A stretch of 11,411 nucleotides of DNA, taken from the NCBI GenBank assembly GCA_027323595.1, contig DAHWBL010000457.1:1-11411 (forward strand), written 5' to 3'. Both the position numbers and the translations under genes were made by a program. Of this stretch, positions 1 through 7,902 are shown one piece after another. Below the pieces are notes generated by a model. It saw only the letters and a program-made list of their open reading frames with translations, was not told where the DNA came from and searched no databases. Within the stretch, counting starts at the first letter, position 1, and each line of letters starts with the position of its first letter. The stretch is from Acetobacteraceae bacterium. Its GTDB lineage: Bacteria > Pseudomonadota > Alphaproteobacteria > Acetobacterales > Acetobacteraceae.

Positions 1-841
1 CTGCCATCACCGCGTCGATGCCATCGCAGATCGCGCGCACCGGCGCACCCGGCGCGATCGCGGCGATGCCGGCCGCCAGCGCGCGCACCAGCAGCGCATG
101 GTCGGCGCGCACCGATGCGGCCGGCTCGCCAAGCGACACGGTGCGACATATCTGGGTGAACTGCCCGTCCACGCATGGCGACAATTCCACCAGCAGCAGA
201 TCGCCCGCCCGCATCACCCGCTCGCTCGACGGCATCACCGCCGGCGCGCGCGGCAGGCAGTTCAGCATCAAGAACGAATCCTCCGCCCCCAGCGCGCGCA
301 TGTGCAGATTGATCTCGATGGCGAAATCGCATTCGCGCATCCCGTCGCGCACCGCCGCGGGGGCGCGCGCGAGCAACCAGGCATAGCCCGCCTCGGCAAT
401 CGCGGTCGCGCGCCCGGCGGCGGCGATCTCGCCTTGGGTGCGCGCCGCGCTGAGTTGGTCGAAGCGACCATCCCAGCCACGCGGCGCGATCTCGGCCAGC
501 GCGTCGCCCAGGGCGAAATGCACGCGCTCCAGCCCCACCGCGCCCAGCGCGCGCGGCAGACCAAGCCTGGCGAGCGCGGCCGCCGGGTGGTCATCGACGA
601 TCACCGCGCAGTCATCGACCCGCGCCGCCGCCGGCTCGCCGTGCCCGACCAGCAGCACCGCGCGCCCATCCGCGCGCAGCACCGCCACCGCCGCACCCGC
701 GCCGCGATGGCCCAGCAGATGCGCCACCGGATCGGGTTCATCGATCAGATGCAGGCCGGAACTGGCGAAAATCACCGCCTCGATCCCGTCCGCGCGCATC
801 CCCGCGCACACCAAAGCCCGCCGATCAGCCAGACTCACCAC
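1..841 (-). CDS. M24-family (Xaa-Pro aminopeptidase/creatinase-fold) protein, C-terminus beyond the window
   Basis: Reading leftwards from a tandem GTG GTG at 841/838, 280 codons stay open to the window edge, so the 3' end is missing. M24 proteins of this class usually have about 360-400 residues. GAGG lies 8 bases before the GTG at 841, and the gene begins about 10 bases after the hyuB stop, so it should be the third gene of that operon. Residues 1-120 look like a creatinase N-terminal domain; residues from about 130 begin the pita-bread domain (SAARTQGEIAAAGRATAIAE, then MRAGDLLLVELSP and ICRTVSLGEP). In active M24 metallopeptidases two Asp ligands sit 11 residues apart here; this protein has E219 and Q230, and no His in the segment before MRAGD. 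It may therefore be a non-metal, creatinase-like hydrolase or a catalytically altered paralogue. The fold assignment is firm; the activity is unknown. Confidence 0.85.
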   Translation of the reverse strand, partial: MVSLADRRALVCAGMRADGIEAVIFASSGLHLIDEPDPVAHLLGHRGAGAAVAVLRADGRAVLLVGHGEPAAARVDDCAVIVDDHPAAALARLGLPRALGAVGLERVHFALGDALAEIAPRGWDGRFDQLSAARTQGEIAAAGRATAIAEAGYAWLLARAPAAVRDGMRECDFAIEINLHMRALGAEDSFLMLNCLPRAPAVMPSSERVMRAGDLLLVELSPCVDGQFTQICRTVSLGEPAASVRADHALLVRALAAGIAAIAPGAPVRAICDGIDAVMA

Positions 842-851
842 GCGAGCAGCC

Positions 852-2603
852 TCAGCACGCACGCCGCGCCCGCGCCATCGCCGCCCGCCGCGTCGCGGTG
901 GCGGCGGCATCGATGGCGCGGCTCGCCGGGTCGATCACCACGCCATATTGCGCGGCGGCCGCATCGATGCTGACCAGCCCCTCGGCGACATCGCGCGCCA
1001 CCAGCGCCTCGGGCCGCTCCTCGGCCGGCCCGAAACCGCCGCCACCACCACCACGCACGATCAACCGGTCGCCCGGACGGATGCGCGCGCCATCGAGCGC
1101 GGTGCCCGCCAGGGTGGTTCCCTCGGCGGTCTCGATGCACGCATCCATCGCCATCGCCGCGCCCCCGCCATGCAGCCCCCACGGCGGCATCAGGGTTCGT
1201 TGCAGATGCGTGTTGGCCAGGAATTCCTGTGTGCTGGTATAGATCAGCTCGACCCCCAGCCCGCCGCGATGCCGCCCCGCCCCGCCGCTGTCCAGCCGCA
1301 GCCGATGCGCCTCGATCAGCAGCGGATAATACGCCTCCTGCACCTCCACCGGCGCGTTATGCACCGCGCCCTGGCACACCGAGACCACCGCGCTCACCCC
1401 GTCGCCGTCGGGCTTGGCGCCGAAGCCGCCACCGAAAATATCAAGACAAATAAAGTCGCGCCGTCGCGTCTGGTCATGGCCATAGATCGCAAGCCCGCTC
1501 ATGTCGCCCTTGTGCGCGGCCGGAATCCGGTCCGGCAGAACCGGCGCGAGCGCGCGCAGGATGGTGTCGATCACCGTGGGCATCGCGCTGCTCCAGAAGG
1601 TCAGCGGCGCGGGCGGCAGCGCGCTCAGCATGGTGTCGTCGGGCAGGATCACCGACAGCGCCCGCATCTCGCCCTCGTTCACCACCGCGTTGGGGGCCAC
1701 GATGCATTTGAAGGCGACCCGCGCGCACGCGATGCCACCCGACCGGCCAGCGTTCATCGGCCCCTTCAGGCGCGGCGGCAGCGATGAAAAATCCACGCAC
1801 ATGCCATCATCTTCCACGATCACCCGCACCTTGATCGGGATCGGCGTGGCCCGATCGAGGAAGTCATGGTCAAGCAGCGATTCCGCCTCGTAGACGCCAT
1901 CGGGAATGGCGCGGATCGCGGCGCGCACCAGGGTTTCGGACTGGTCCCAGATCGTCTCGATGGCGGCGCGCACGGTGGCGTAGCCATAGCGGTCGAACAT
2001 CTCGCCCAGCCGCTGCTCGCCCAGCCGACAGCCGGCGATCTGCGCGCGCAGATCACCAAAGGAGGAGTGCGGAAACCGGATATTGTCGCCGATCAGCCGC
2101 AGCACCTCGCTCACCGGCTCGCCGGCCTTGTAGATTTTCAGCCCGCAGAGTTGCAGCCCCTCATGAAAAATCTCGCGCGACGCGGTGGACCCAAAACCCC
2201 GGCTGCCGCCGCCCACATCCACCCAATGCGCCCGCAGCGCCGGAAACGCGACCAGGCGCCCTTCGGCGAAAACCGGCGTGAATATCACGATGTTGTTGAG
2301 ATGCTGCCCGCACAGGCGCGGATCGTTGCTGATCAGCACATCGCCGGGGCAAAACCCGTCCATGCCATAGGTCGCCACCGCGCCGGCAACCGCGGTGCCC
2401 AGATCGGCGAGAAAAATCGGCAACCCGCCGGTGTTCTGCGCGATGATGCGCCCCTCAGGATCGACGATTCCCACGCAATAATCACGAATTTCGAAAATCA
2501 TCATGTTGTAGGCGGTGCGGCACAGCACGGTGGCCATCTCGTCGGCGTAGGCGACCAGCGCGTTGCGCACCACCTCCAGCGTGATCGGATCAACCTCGCT
2601 CAT
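852..2603 (-). CDS. hyuB: Hydantoinase B/oxoprolinase family subunit (HyuB-like)
   Basis: The 583-residue protein has the usual length of HyuB-type subunits, which pair with HyuA in ATP-dependent opening of cyclic amides (N-methylhydantoin, 5-oxoproline, lactams) or, in relatives, acetone carboxylation. Family signatures are visible in order: DPITLEVVRNAL at the N-terminus, IRDYCVGIVDPEG (39-51), AQNTGGLPIFLADLG (55-69), PGDVLISNDP (86-95), GQHLNNIVIFTPVF (99-112), RAHWVDVGGGSRGF (124-137), and a C-terminal GGGGGGFG loop followed by an A-AQYGVV segment. The ATG overlaps the hyuA stop as ATGA, which argues for translational coupling and 1:1 subunit synthesis. The family is secure; the substrate is not. 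The H-L-N-N motif differs from the HLPD/HLND that I recall in most relatives. The protein is probably cytoplasmic, since no signal peptide or membrane segment is seen. Confidence 0.93.
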   Translation of the reverse strand: MSEVDPITLEVVRNALVAYADEMATVLCRTAYNMMIFEIRDYCVGIVDPEGRIIAQNTGGLPIFLADLGTAVAGAVATYGMDGFCPGDVLISNDPRLCGQHLNNIVIFTPVFAEGRLVAFPALRAHWVDVGGGSRGFGSTASREIFHEGLQLCGLKIYKAGEPVSEVLRLIGDNIRFPHSSFGDLRAQIAGCRLGEQRLGEMFDRYGYATVRAAIETIWDQSETLVRAAIRAIPDGVYEAESLLDHDFLDRATPIPIKVRVIVEDDGMCVDFSSLPPRLKGPMNAGRSGGIACARVAFKCIVAPNAVVNEGEMRALSVILPDDTMLSALPPAPLTFWSSAMPTVIDTILRALAPVLPDRIPAAHKGDMSGLAIYGHDQTRRRDFICLDIFGGGFGAKPDGDGVSAVVSVCQGAVHNAPVEVQEAYYPLLIEAHRLRLDSGGAGRHRGGLGVELIYTSTQEFLANTHLQRTLMPPWGLHGGGAAMAMDACIETAEGTTLAGTALDGARIRPGDRLIVRGGGGGGFGPAEERPEALVARDVAEGLVSIDAAAAQYGVVIDPASRAIDAAATATRRAAMARARRAC

Positions 2604-4687
2604 CGCCCGGCCCCGATATCGATGATCAGCGCACCCTGGGTCGACACCACGGCGCGGTCACCAGGATGCAGGATGGTGGTGGACACGCCCTCCTCGATCA
2701 CCGCGGGCCCCGCGATCATCGCGCCCGCCGGCAGGTCCTCGCGCCGATACACCGCGCAGGCGTGGCTGCCATCCTCGAACCACACCGCCCGATGCCCGAT
2801 CGGCGCCACCGCGCGGGCCGTCGCGCGCGCGGTGATGTCGCCAAAAGCCGCGAGATGGCCAGCAACCTTGCCGAACGCGGTGAGCCGCACATTGACAATC
2901 TCCACCGCCTCGTCGGGGGCGGCATGGCGATAGCGCGCATGATGCAGCTCATCAAAGCGCGCCCGCGCGCCGGCCAGCATCGCCGCGTCCGGCGCGCCAT
3001 CGCCAAGCGGCACCGGCAAGGTATATTCCTGACCCAGATAGCGCAGATCGAGCGCCGGCACGATCCGCCAATCCTGCCCGCCGATGCCATCGCGGGCCAG
3101 CAGCCCGGTCGCCTCGGCGATCATCTCGGCGAACACCGCGGCAATCTCGCCAGGCTCGATGCGCCCGATATCGGCGATGCGGGTGCGCACCAGGTCATGC
3201 CGCGCGTCGGTCATCAACATGCCGAGCGCGGAAAAAGTGCCGGGCAGCTCAGGCACGATCACCCGCGGCACCGACAATTCCCGCGCGATCGCCCCGGCAT
3301 GCAACGGCCCGCCGCCACCCGAGGCCACCAGCGCGAAATCGCGCGGATCATGCCCCTTGGCCAGCGACACCTCGCGCACCGCGAGCGACATGCGCGCATC
3401 GGCGATGCGCACAATCCCAAACGCGGCCCGCTCGATGCCAAGCCCCAGCGGCCCGGCGATCCGCGTGCCGATCGCGCGTCGCGCCGCCTCGACATCAAGC
3501 CGCATCCGCCCGCCCAGAAAATGCGCCGGGTCGAGCCGCCCGAGCACCAGATTCGCATCGGTGATGGTGGGCTCCTCGCCACCCAGCCCGTAACAGACCG
3601 GCCCGGGTGCGGCACCCGCGCTGAGCGGTCCGACCTTGAGCCCGCCGGCGGCATCGATCCACGCGATCGACCCGCCACCAGTGCCGACCTCGACGATATC
3701 GACCACCGGCAGCATCATCGGATGGCCGGTTTCCGCACCACCGATATGATAGAAACTCACCGTGCGCGCCTCGCCTTTCTCGATCAGGCTGGCCTTGGCG
3801 GTGGTGCCGCCCATGTCGAAGGAGATCACATCGGATATCCCCAGCGCCTGGCCCAGCCGCGCCGCACCGATCACGCCCGCGACCGGGCCGGATTCCATCA
3901 TGCTCACCGGCCGCGCGCGGGCCAGCCCGGCCGACATCGTGCCGCCGTTGGACTGCATGATCATGAAATGCCCGGCAAACCCCTGGTCACGCAGCCGCGC
4001 ATCGAGCTCGGCCACATAGTCCGACACCACCGGACCCACATAGGCATTCAGAACCGCGGTCGATGTGCGCTCATATTCACGAAACTCGCGCAGAATTTCA
4101 TGGCCCAGCGTGACATGCAGCCCCGGCGCGCGCGCGGCGATCATCGCGCCGATGCGCCGCTCATGCGCGGGATTGCGATAGGCATGCAGCAGCACCACCG
4201 CGACGGATTCGATCTTTTGTTCCATTAACAAATCAATTGCGGCGATCACCGATCCGTCGTCCAGCGCGCGCACCACCTCGCCGCGCGCATCCATGCGCTC
4301 ATCCACTTCGGCGATGCGGTCCGCCGGCACCAGCGGCACCGGCTTGTCGAACAGCAGATCATAGGCGCGCGGCCGATCGCCCCGGCCGATCGCATAGACA
4401 TGGCGAAAGCCGCGCGTGGTGATCAGCCCGGCCCGCGCGCCGCTGCGCTGGATCACCGTGTTGATGGCGATGGTCGAGCCATGCATGAAGTGGCGCACCT
4501 CCGCCAGATCGATTTCCGCCTGCTCCAGACAGGCAAACACCGCATCCGACAACCGCGGGTAGCTGGTGAGGCTCTTGGCGAAACGCACCCGCGCCTGGCC
4601 CGGATCATAGGCGACCAGATCGGTGAAGGTGCCGCCGATATCAACCGCGACGCGCATCTGCGGCGCGCGAACTTCCAGTGCCGGCAC
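2600..4687 (-). CDS. hyuA: Hydantoinase A/oxoprolinase family ATP-binding subunit (HyuA-like)
   Basis: This is the ATPase subunit partnering HyuB, of the actin/ASKHA fold; it is thought to phosphorylate the cyclic amide carbonyl before hydrolysis. From the chosen start it has 695 residues, normal for the family. Visible motifs are the phosphate loop VAVDIGGTFTDL (13-24), HGSTIAINTVIQ (69-80), ESGPVAGVIGAA (265-276), the second phosphate loop SFDMGGTTAKASLI (289-302), VGTGGGSIA (334-342), GPLSAGAAPGPVCYG (353-367) and ASGGGGPLHAGAIA (455-468). The frame is open further upstream, so the start is a choice. GTG at 4687 has GGAGG at 8-base spacing; ATG at 4693 has that GGAGG only 2 bases away; ATG at 4657 would begin MRVAVDIGG directly. 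The stop overlaps the hyuB start by four bases. Hydantoin, oxoproline, lactam or another substrate cannot be distinguished. Confidence 0.93.
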   Translation of the reverse strand: MPALEVRAPQMRVAVDIGGTFTDLVAYDPGQARVRFAKSLTSYPRLSDAVFACLEQAEIDLAEVRHFMHGSTIAINTVIQRSGARAGLITTRGFRHVYAIGRGDRPRAYDLLFDKPVPLVPADRIAEVDERMDARGEVVRALDDGSVIAAIDLLMEQKIESVAVVLLHAYRNPAHERRIGAMIAARAPGLHVTLGHEILREFREYERTSTAVLNAYVGPVVSDYVAELDARLRDQGFAGHFMIMQSNGGTMSAGLARARPVSMMESGPVAGVIGAARLGQALGISDVISFDMGGTTAKASLIEKGEARTVSFYHIGGAETGHPMMLPVVDIVEVGTGGGSIAWIDAAGGLKVGPLSAGAAPGPVCYGLGGEEPTITDANLVLGRLDPAHFLGGRMRLDVEAARRAIGTRIAGPLGLGIERAAFGIVRIADARMSLAVREVSLAKGHDPRDFALVASGGGGPLHAGAIARELSVPRVIVPELPGTFSALGMLMTDARHDLVRTRIADIGRIEPGEIAAVFAEMIAEATGLLARDGIGGQDWRIVPALDLRYLGQEYTLPVPLGDGAPDAAMLAGARARFDELHHARYRHAAPDEAVEIVNVRLTAFGKVAGHLAAFGDITARATARAVAPIGHRAVWFEDGSHACAVYRREDLPAGAMIAGPAVIEEGVSTTILHPGDRAVVSTQGALIIDIGAGR

Positions 4688-4728
4688 TGGCATTTCCTCC
4701 CGAACGGCGCGCATCGGACAGCCACGCG

Positions 4729-4767
4729 ATATAAGGCCAGGGTGCGGGCCGGCACCGGGCGTGTCAA
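4729..4767 (-). promoter_or_regulatory. Tentative hyuA promoter elements
   Basis: Upstream of hyuA on its coding strand there is an exact TTGACA (4767-4762) and, further on, an AT-rich TTATAT (4734-4729) about 42 bases before the GTG start. The gap between them is 27 bases, too long for one standard sigma-70 promoter. They could belong to different promoters, or the TTATAT could need an activator. At the normal 17-base distance from TTGACA there is only CACCCT. This is a weak prediction resting on the hexamers alone. Confidence 0.3.
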
Positions 4768-4800
4768 CGTCATGAAATCCGGTTAGACCGGGATAACACG
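4741..4800. promoter_or_regulatory. Inverted repeats in the hyuA/PrpD divergent region (possible operators)
   Basis: The 136-base region between the two divergent starts holds several short inverted repeats. CCGGT-TAG-ACCGG lies at 4779-4791. GGTGC and GCACC face each other at 4741-4745 and 4752-4756. An outer pair, CGTGT at 4760-4764 and ACACG at 4796-4800, brackets the TAG-centred palindrome. The location fits control of both transcription units by one regulator, but no regulator gene for this cluster lies in the window. Short GC-rich palindromes also occur by chance at this base composition. Confidence 0.35.
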
Positions 4801-4823
4801 GCGTTTTGGGATGGAGCGCGGCG

Positions 4824-6146
4824 ATGGGTGTCCTGCGATCACTTGGCGAACATGTGAGCGGCGCGGCGGTGGCGCCACCAACGCGGGCGCGCCTGCCCCT
4901 GCATCTGCTCGATGGCGTGGGCGGCCTGCTCGCCGGCGCCACCCTGCCCGAGGCAGCCCGCCTGCGCGCGCTGTTCGCCGCCAGCCCCGACCCCGATGCG
5001 CGCCTGGTCATCGATGTCGGCAGCATGCGCGCCGGCGAGATCGACGACATCCACACCGCCTCGGCCACCACCGCCGGCGCGATCGTCGTGCCGGTCCTGC
5101 TCAACCAGCTCGCCCGGCTGCGCGACGCCGGCGCCCCGGCAAGCGGAGGCGACATCGCGGCTGCGATGCAGGCCGGCTATGGCGCGATGATCTGGCTCGG
5201 CGAGGCGTTCGGCGGCCCGGCCCTGCTCGCCCGCGGCATCTGGCCGACCTATCTGCTCGCCCCGCTCGGTGCCGCCGCCACCGCGGCGCGCCTGTGGCGG
5301 CTCGATGCGCCCACCACCACCCACGCGCTGGCCATCGCGCTCTGCCGGATCAGCGGCGGTCCGGGCCGGCATGGCGGGCTCATCGACGACGCCACCACCG
5401 CGCGCTGGCTGCTGGTCGGGCAGGCGGCTCGCGCGGGGCTTGCCGCCGCCCGCGCCGCGGTGGCCGGATATCACGGCGATCCGGAATTGCTCGATGGCGA
5501 CTGGATCACCCGCGTTCACGCCATCACGCCGACGAACATGTCCGCACCGATGCCCGAAGATGGCGGCATCAGCGAACTCAGCATCAAGCCGCTGGCGGCG
5601 GCCAAACAAACCCTCGCCGCGCTCGACGGATTCCGCACCCTCGCCGTCGCGCCCGAAACCATCGCACGGGTGGAGGTGGGCGTGCCCGCGCAGTTCGTCG
5701 CCATGGTCGGGCATCGGCGCACGCACAGCCGCACCGACCGGCTGACCAGCCTGCCCTACCTGCTCGGCCTCGCCGCCCACGCGCCCGACGCGCTCGACGA
5801 TTTCACCCGCGCCCGCGCGCCCGACGCGGCGATGGAGGCGTTCATGGCACGCGTCGAGCTGGTCGCCGACGAACAGCTCACGCCGCTTTTTCCCAAGGCC
5901 TGGCCCGCGCATGTGCGCATCACCCTGCACGACGGACAGACGCGCCAGATATTGGTGCGCGCCGCCCCCGGCGACCCGCGGCGTCCGCTGACCGAGGCGG
6001 AGCTGCGCGCGAAATTCACCCGCCTGCTCGCCGCGCGGATGCCCCCGGCCCGGCTCAGCGCGCTCGCCGACGCCGCCTGCGCCGCGTTTGACGACCAGGC
6101 GGCATCGCTGCTCGCCGAATTGGAAAAAGCCGCGATCAGCGCTTGA
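4824..6146 (+). CDS. MmgE/PrpD family protein
   Basis: The 440-residue protein resembles the 2-methylcitrate dehydratase/iminodisuccinate epimerase/cis-aconitate decarboxylase family. Supporting segments are LLDGVGGLLAGAT (28-40), EIDDIHTASATTAGAIVVP (72-90, the family's DD-H region), GIWPTYLLAPLGAAATAARL (138-157, at the place of the family's GWH-T motif), SIKPLAAAKQT (253-263) and RTDRLTSLPYLLGLAA (303-318). ATG 4824 is preferred because GGAG lies 7 bases before it; an in-frame TTG at 4806 would add six residues without better support. The usual GWH is GIW here, and the usual K-cH/K-h segment reads KPLAAAKQ, so a normal PrpD substrate is doubtful. Divergence from hyuA suggests a shared catabolic role, perhaps an isomerase, lyase or epimerase step. 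Its end overlaps the convergent mntR by 11 bases. Confidence 0.85.
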   Translation: MGVLRSLGEHVSGAAVAPPTRARLPLHLLDGVGGLLAGATLPEAARLRALFAASPDPDARLVIDVGSMRAGEIDDIHTASATTAGAIVVPVLLNQLARLRDAGAPASGGDIAAAMQAGYGAMIWLGEAFGGPALLARGIWPTYLLAPLGAAATAARLWRLDAPTTTHALAIALCRISGGPGRHGGLIDDATTARWLLVGQAARAGLAAARAAVAGYHGDPELLDGDWITRVHAITPTNMSAPMPEDGGISELSIKPLAAAKQTLAALDGFRTLAVAPETIARVEVGVPAQFVAMVGHRRTHSRTDRLTSLPYLLGLAAHAPDALDDFTRARAPDAAMEAFMARVELVADEQLTPLFPKAWPAHVRITLHDGQTRQILVRAAPGDPRRPLTEAELRAKFTRLLAARMPPARLSALADAACAAFDDQAASLLAELEKAAISA

Positions 6147-6570
6147 GAAAACGCGCGAACGCCGCGAGTGTCGCCTCCGACACATGGTGCTCCATGCCCT
6201 CGGCATCGAGCTCGGCGGCCTCGCCCGGCACCCCCACCGCGCGCAACAGCGCGACCACCAGCAGATGCCGCGCGCGCACCCGCCCGGCCAGCGCGCGCCC
6301 GGCCTCGGTCAGAAACACGCCGCGATATGGCTGCGCGGTGGCCAGGCCCTCGCGCTTCAGCCGCGCGATCGCCTTGATCGCGGTGGCGTGCGACACGCCA
6401 AGCCGGCGGGCGATGTCGGTCGCGCGCGCCTCGCCCGCGGCGGCGTGCAGATCGTCGATCAGCTCGGCATAATCCTCAAGCAGCGCGCTCGCCTGCGCGC
6501 CACGCGTCTTGCCGAAGCGGCGCGCCTGGCGTTCGACGGCTTCCAGTATAGGGCGATCGATTTCAACCAA
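6136..6570 (-). CDS. mntR: Manganese-responsive DtxR-family regulator MntR
   Basis: The 144-residue protein has a winged-helix DNA-binding domain (about 46-90, with TDIARRLGVSHATAIKAIAR and YRGVFLTEAG) and a C-terminal dimerisation/metal domain. Compared from memory with Bacillus subtilis MntR, all six Mn ligands are present: D33 and E36 in LEDYAELI, H102 in RARHLLV, and E124, E127, H128 in AEGMEHHVS. It should repress mntH when Mn(II) is plentiful. The start is TTG at 6570, the only start codon before the domain, because an in-frame stop lies at 6610-6612; GGAG sits 10 bases upstream. The gene begins 8 bases inside the end of mntH, so it is co-transcribed and probably coupled. A rare start codon would keep the regulator scarcer than the transporter. 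Length is close to E. coli MntR (about 155 residues). Confidence 0.92.
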   Translation of the reverse strand: MVEIDRPILEAVERQARRFGKTRGAQASALLEDYAELIDDLHAAAGEARATDIARRLGVSHATAIKAIARLKREGLATAQPYRGVFLTEAGRALAGRVRARHLLVVALLRAVGVPGEAAELDAEGMEHHVSEATLAAFARFLKR

Positions 6571-7897
6571 GAAACGGCAACTCCAGGCCGGCCATCTGCG
6601 CGAGCAGGATCAGGTTCAACCCCAATACCAGCGCCGTGGCGAAAATGGAAAGCCCAAGCCCCGCACCGCGCAGGCGCCAACTGCCCATCACCGTGGCGCG
6701 CGCGCTCAGATGCACCAGCGCGATCATCGGCACCGGCAGCACCAGGCTCAGCACCACCTGGCTCAGCACCAATGCGCGGGTGGGGTCGATGCCGGCCGCC
6801 ACTACCACGAAGGCCGGCAGCATGGTCACCGCCCGGCGCAGCCACAACGGCACGCGAAAGCCGATGAAACCCTGCATGATCACCTGCCCCGCCAGCGTGC
6901 CCACCACCGAACTGGACAGCCCCGAGGCCAGCAGCGCCACCATGAAAAACCCCGCCGCCGCCGGCCCCAGCAGCGGCTGCAAGGTGCGATAGGCGGTGGC
7001 GATGTCGGCCACATCGGCATGGTTGGTGGCGTGAAAAACCGCTGCCGCCATCGACAACATCGCCATGTTGACCAATCCCGCGGCGGCCAGCGCGATCAAC
7101 ACCTCGCGATCCGACATGCGCACCAGCCGGTCGCGATCGGCGGTGTCGCGCAACCGGATTCGGCCTTGGGTGAGGCTGGAATGCAGATAGATCGCATGCG
7201 GCATCACGGTGGCGCCGATGATGCCGACCGCGAGCGTGAGCGCGCCGCCATCGGCGAGGCCCGGCACCAGCGTGCCACGCACCACCTCACCCCAATCGAG
7301 CTTCGCGATGATCACCTCGGCGAGATAACTCAGCGCGATCACCCCCACCATGGCGCTGATCACGATCTCCAGCGGCCGGAATCCATGCCGGTCGAGCAAC
7401 AAAATGCCATAGGTGATCACCGCCGTGATCAACATCGACACCACCAGCGGCGTGCCGAGCAACAGGCTGAGCCCGATGCTCGCGCCGACGAATTCGGCAA
7501 GATCGGTGGCCATCGCGGCGATCTCGCTCACCGCCCACATCGCCCACACCAGCCGGGGCGGATAATGCGCGCGGCACAGTTCGGCGAGGTTCGCCCCGCT
7601 CACGATGCCCAGCCGCGCCGACAGGCCCTGGAACAGCATGGCAACCAGATTGGCCAGCACCACCACCCACAGCAGGCTGTAGCCATAGGTCGCGCCGCCC
7701 TGGATGTTGGTGGCGAAATTGCCCGGATCGACATACGCGACCGACGCCACCACTGCGGGTCCGACGAACGCCAGAAACCCAAAGCGCCCGCCCGCGCCGC
7801 GCAGCGACCGCCAGGCCGCCTGCTCGGTGCCGCGATCCATGCGCCCGCGCGGCGGCGGCTGGCTGTCGGGGGCGTCGGGCCGGGAGAGGATGGTCAT
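6563..7897 (-). CDS. mntH: NRAMP-family divalent metal (Mn2+/H+) symporter MntH
   Basis: A 444-residue inner-membrane protein with about eleven hydrophobic segments. It carries the NRAMP signatures: helix 1 DPGN at residues 57-60 (VAYVDPGNFATN) and helix 6 MPH at 232-234 (GATVMPHAIYLHSSL), including the A-x-x-M metal-contact pattern. It imports Mn(II), possibly Fe(II), using the proton gradient. ATG 7897 gives the standard N-terminus; an in-frame GTG at 7942 would add 15 residues but would begin upstream of the presumed operator. GGAG lies only one base before the ATG, too close to act as a normal ribosome site, while a TACAAT ends 7 bases before it, so the mRNA may be leaderless. mntR overlaps its 3' end, which supports assignment to manganese. 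Confidence 0.95.
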   Translation of the reverse strand: MTILSRPDAPDSQPPPRGRMDRGTEQAAWRSLRGAGGRFGFLAFVGPAVVASVAYVDPGNFATNIQGGATYGYSLLWVVVLANLVAMLFQGLSARLGIVSGANLAELCRAHYPPRLVWAMWAVSEIAAMATDLAEFVGASIGLSLLLGTPLVVSMLITAVITYGILLLDRHGFRPLEIVISAMVGVIALSYLAEVIIAKLDWGEVVRGTLVPGLADGGALTLAVGIIGATVMPHAIYLHSSLTQGRIRLRDTADRDRLVRMSDREVLIALAAAGLVNMAMLSMAAAVFHATNHADVADIATAYRTLQPLLGPAAAGFFMVALLASGLSSSVVGTLAGQVIMQGFIGFRVPLWLRRAVTMLPAFVVVAAGIDPTRALVLSQVVLSLVLPVPMIALVHLSARATVMGSWRLRGAGLGLSIFATALVLGLNLILLAQMAGLELPFLG

Positions 7898-7902
7898 GCT
7901 CC

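Noticed and set aside
438..1787. Plus-strand open frame of 449 codons across the M24-hyuB junction
   Set aside because: It runs antisense through two recognised genes, has low-complexity Arg/Ala/Pro composition and no ribosome site or domain.
2666..4228. Long plus-strand open frame (520 codons) opposite hyuA
   Set aside because: It is antisense to a gene with clear HyuA motifs. Its translation is rich in R, H, P and A with no recognisable domain, as expected of a shadow frame in GC-rich coding DNA.
4688..5155. N-terminal extension of hyuA into the upstream PrpD gene
   Set aside because: The frame happens to be open, but the family starts just before VAVDIGGTFTDL. The extension is low-complexity and overlaps the divergent gene, and GGAGG supports the start near 4687.
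4811..6091. Second plus-strand frame (426 codons) starting at ATG 4811 over the PrpD gene
   Set aside because: Its translation is almost entirely Arg, Ala and Pro. The competing frame carries MmgE/PrpD motifs and a well-placed GGAG.
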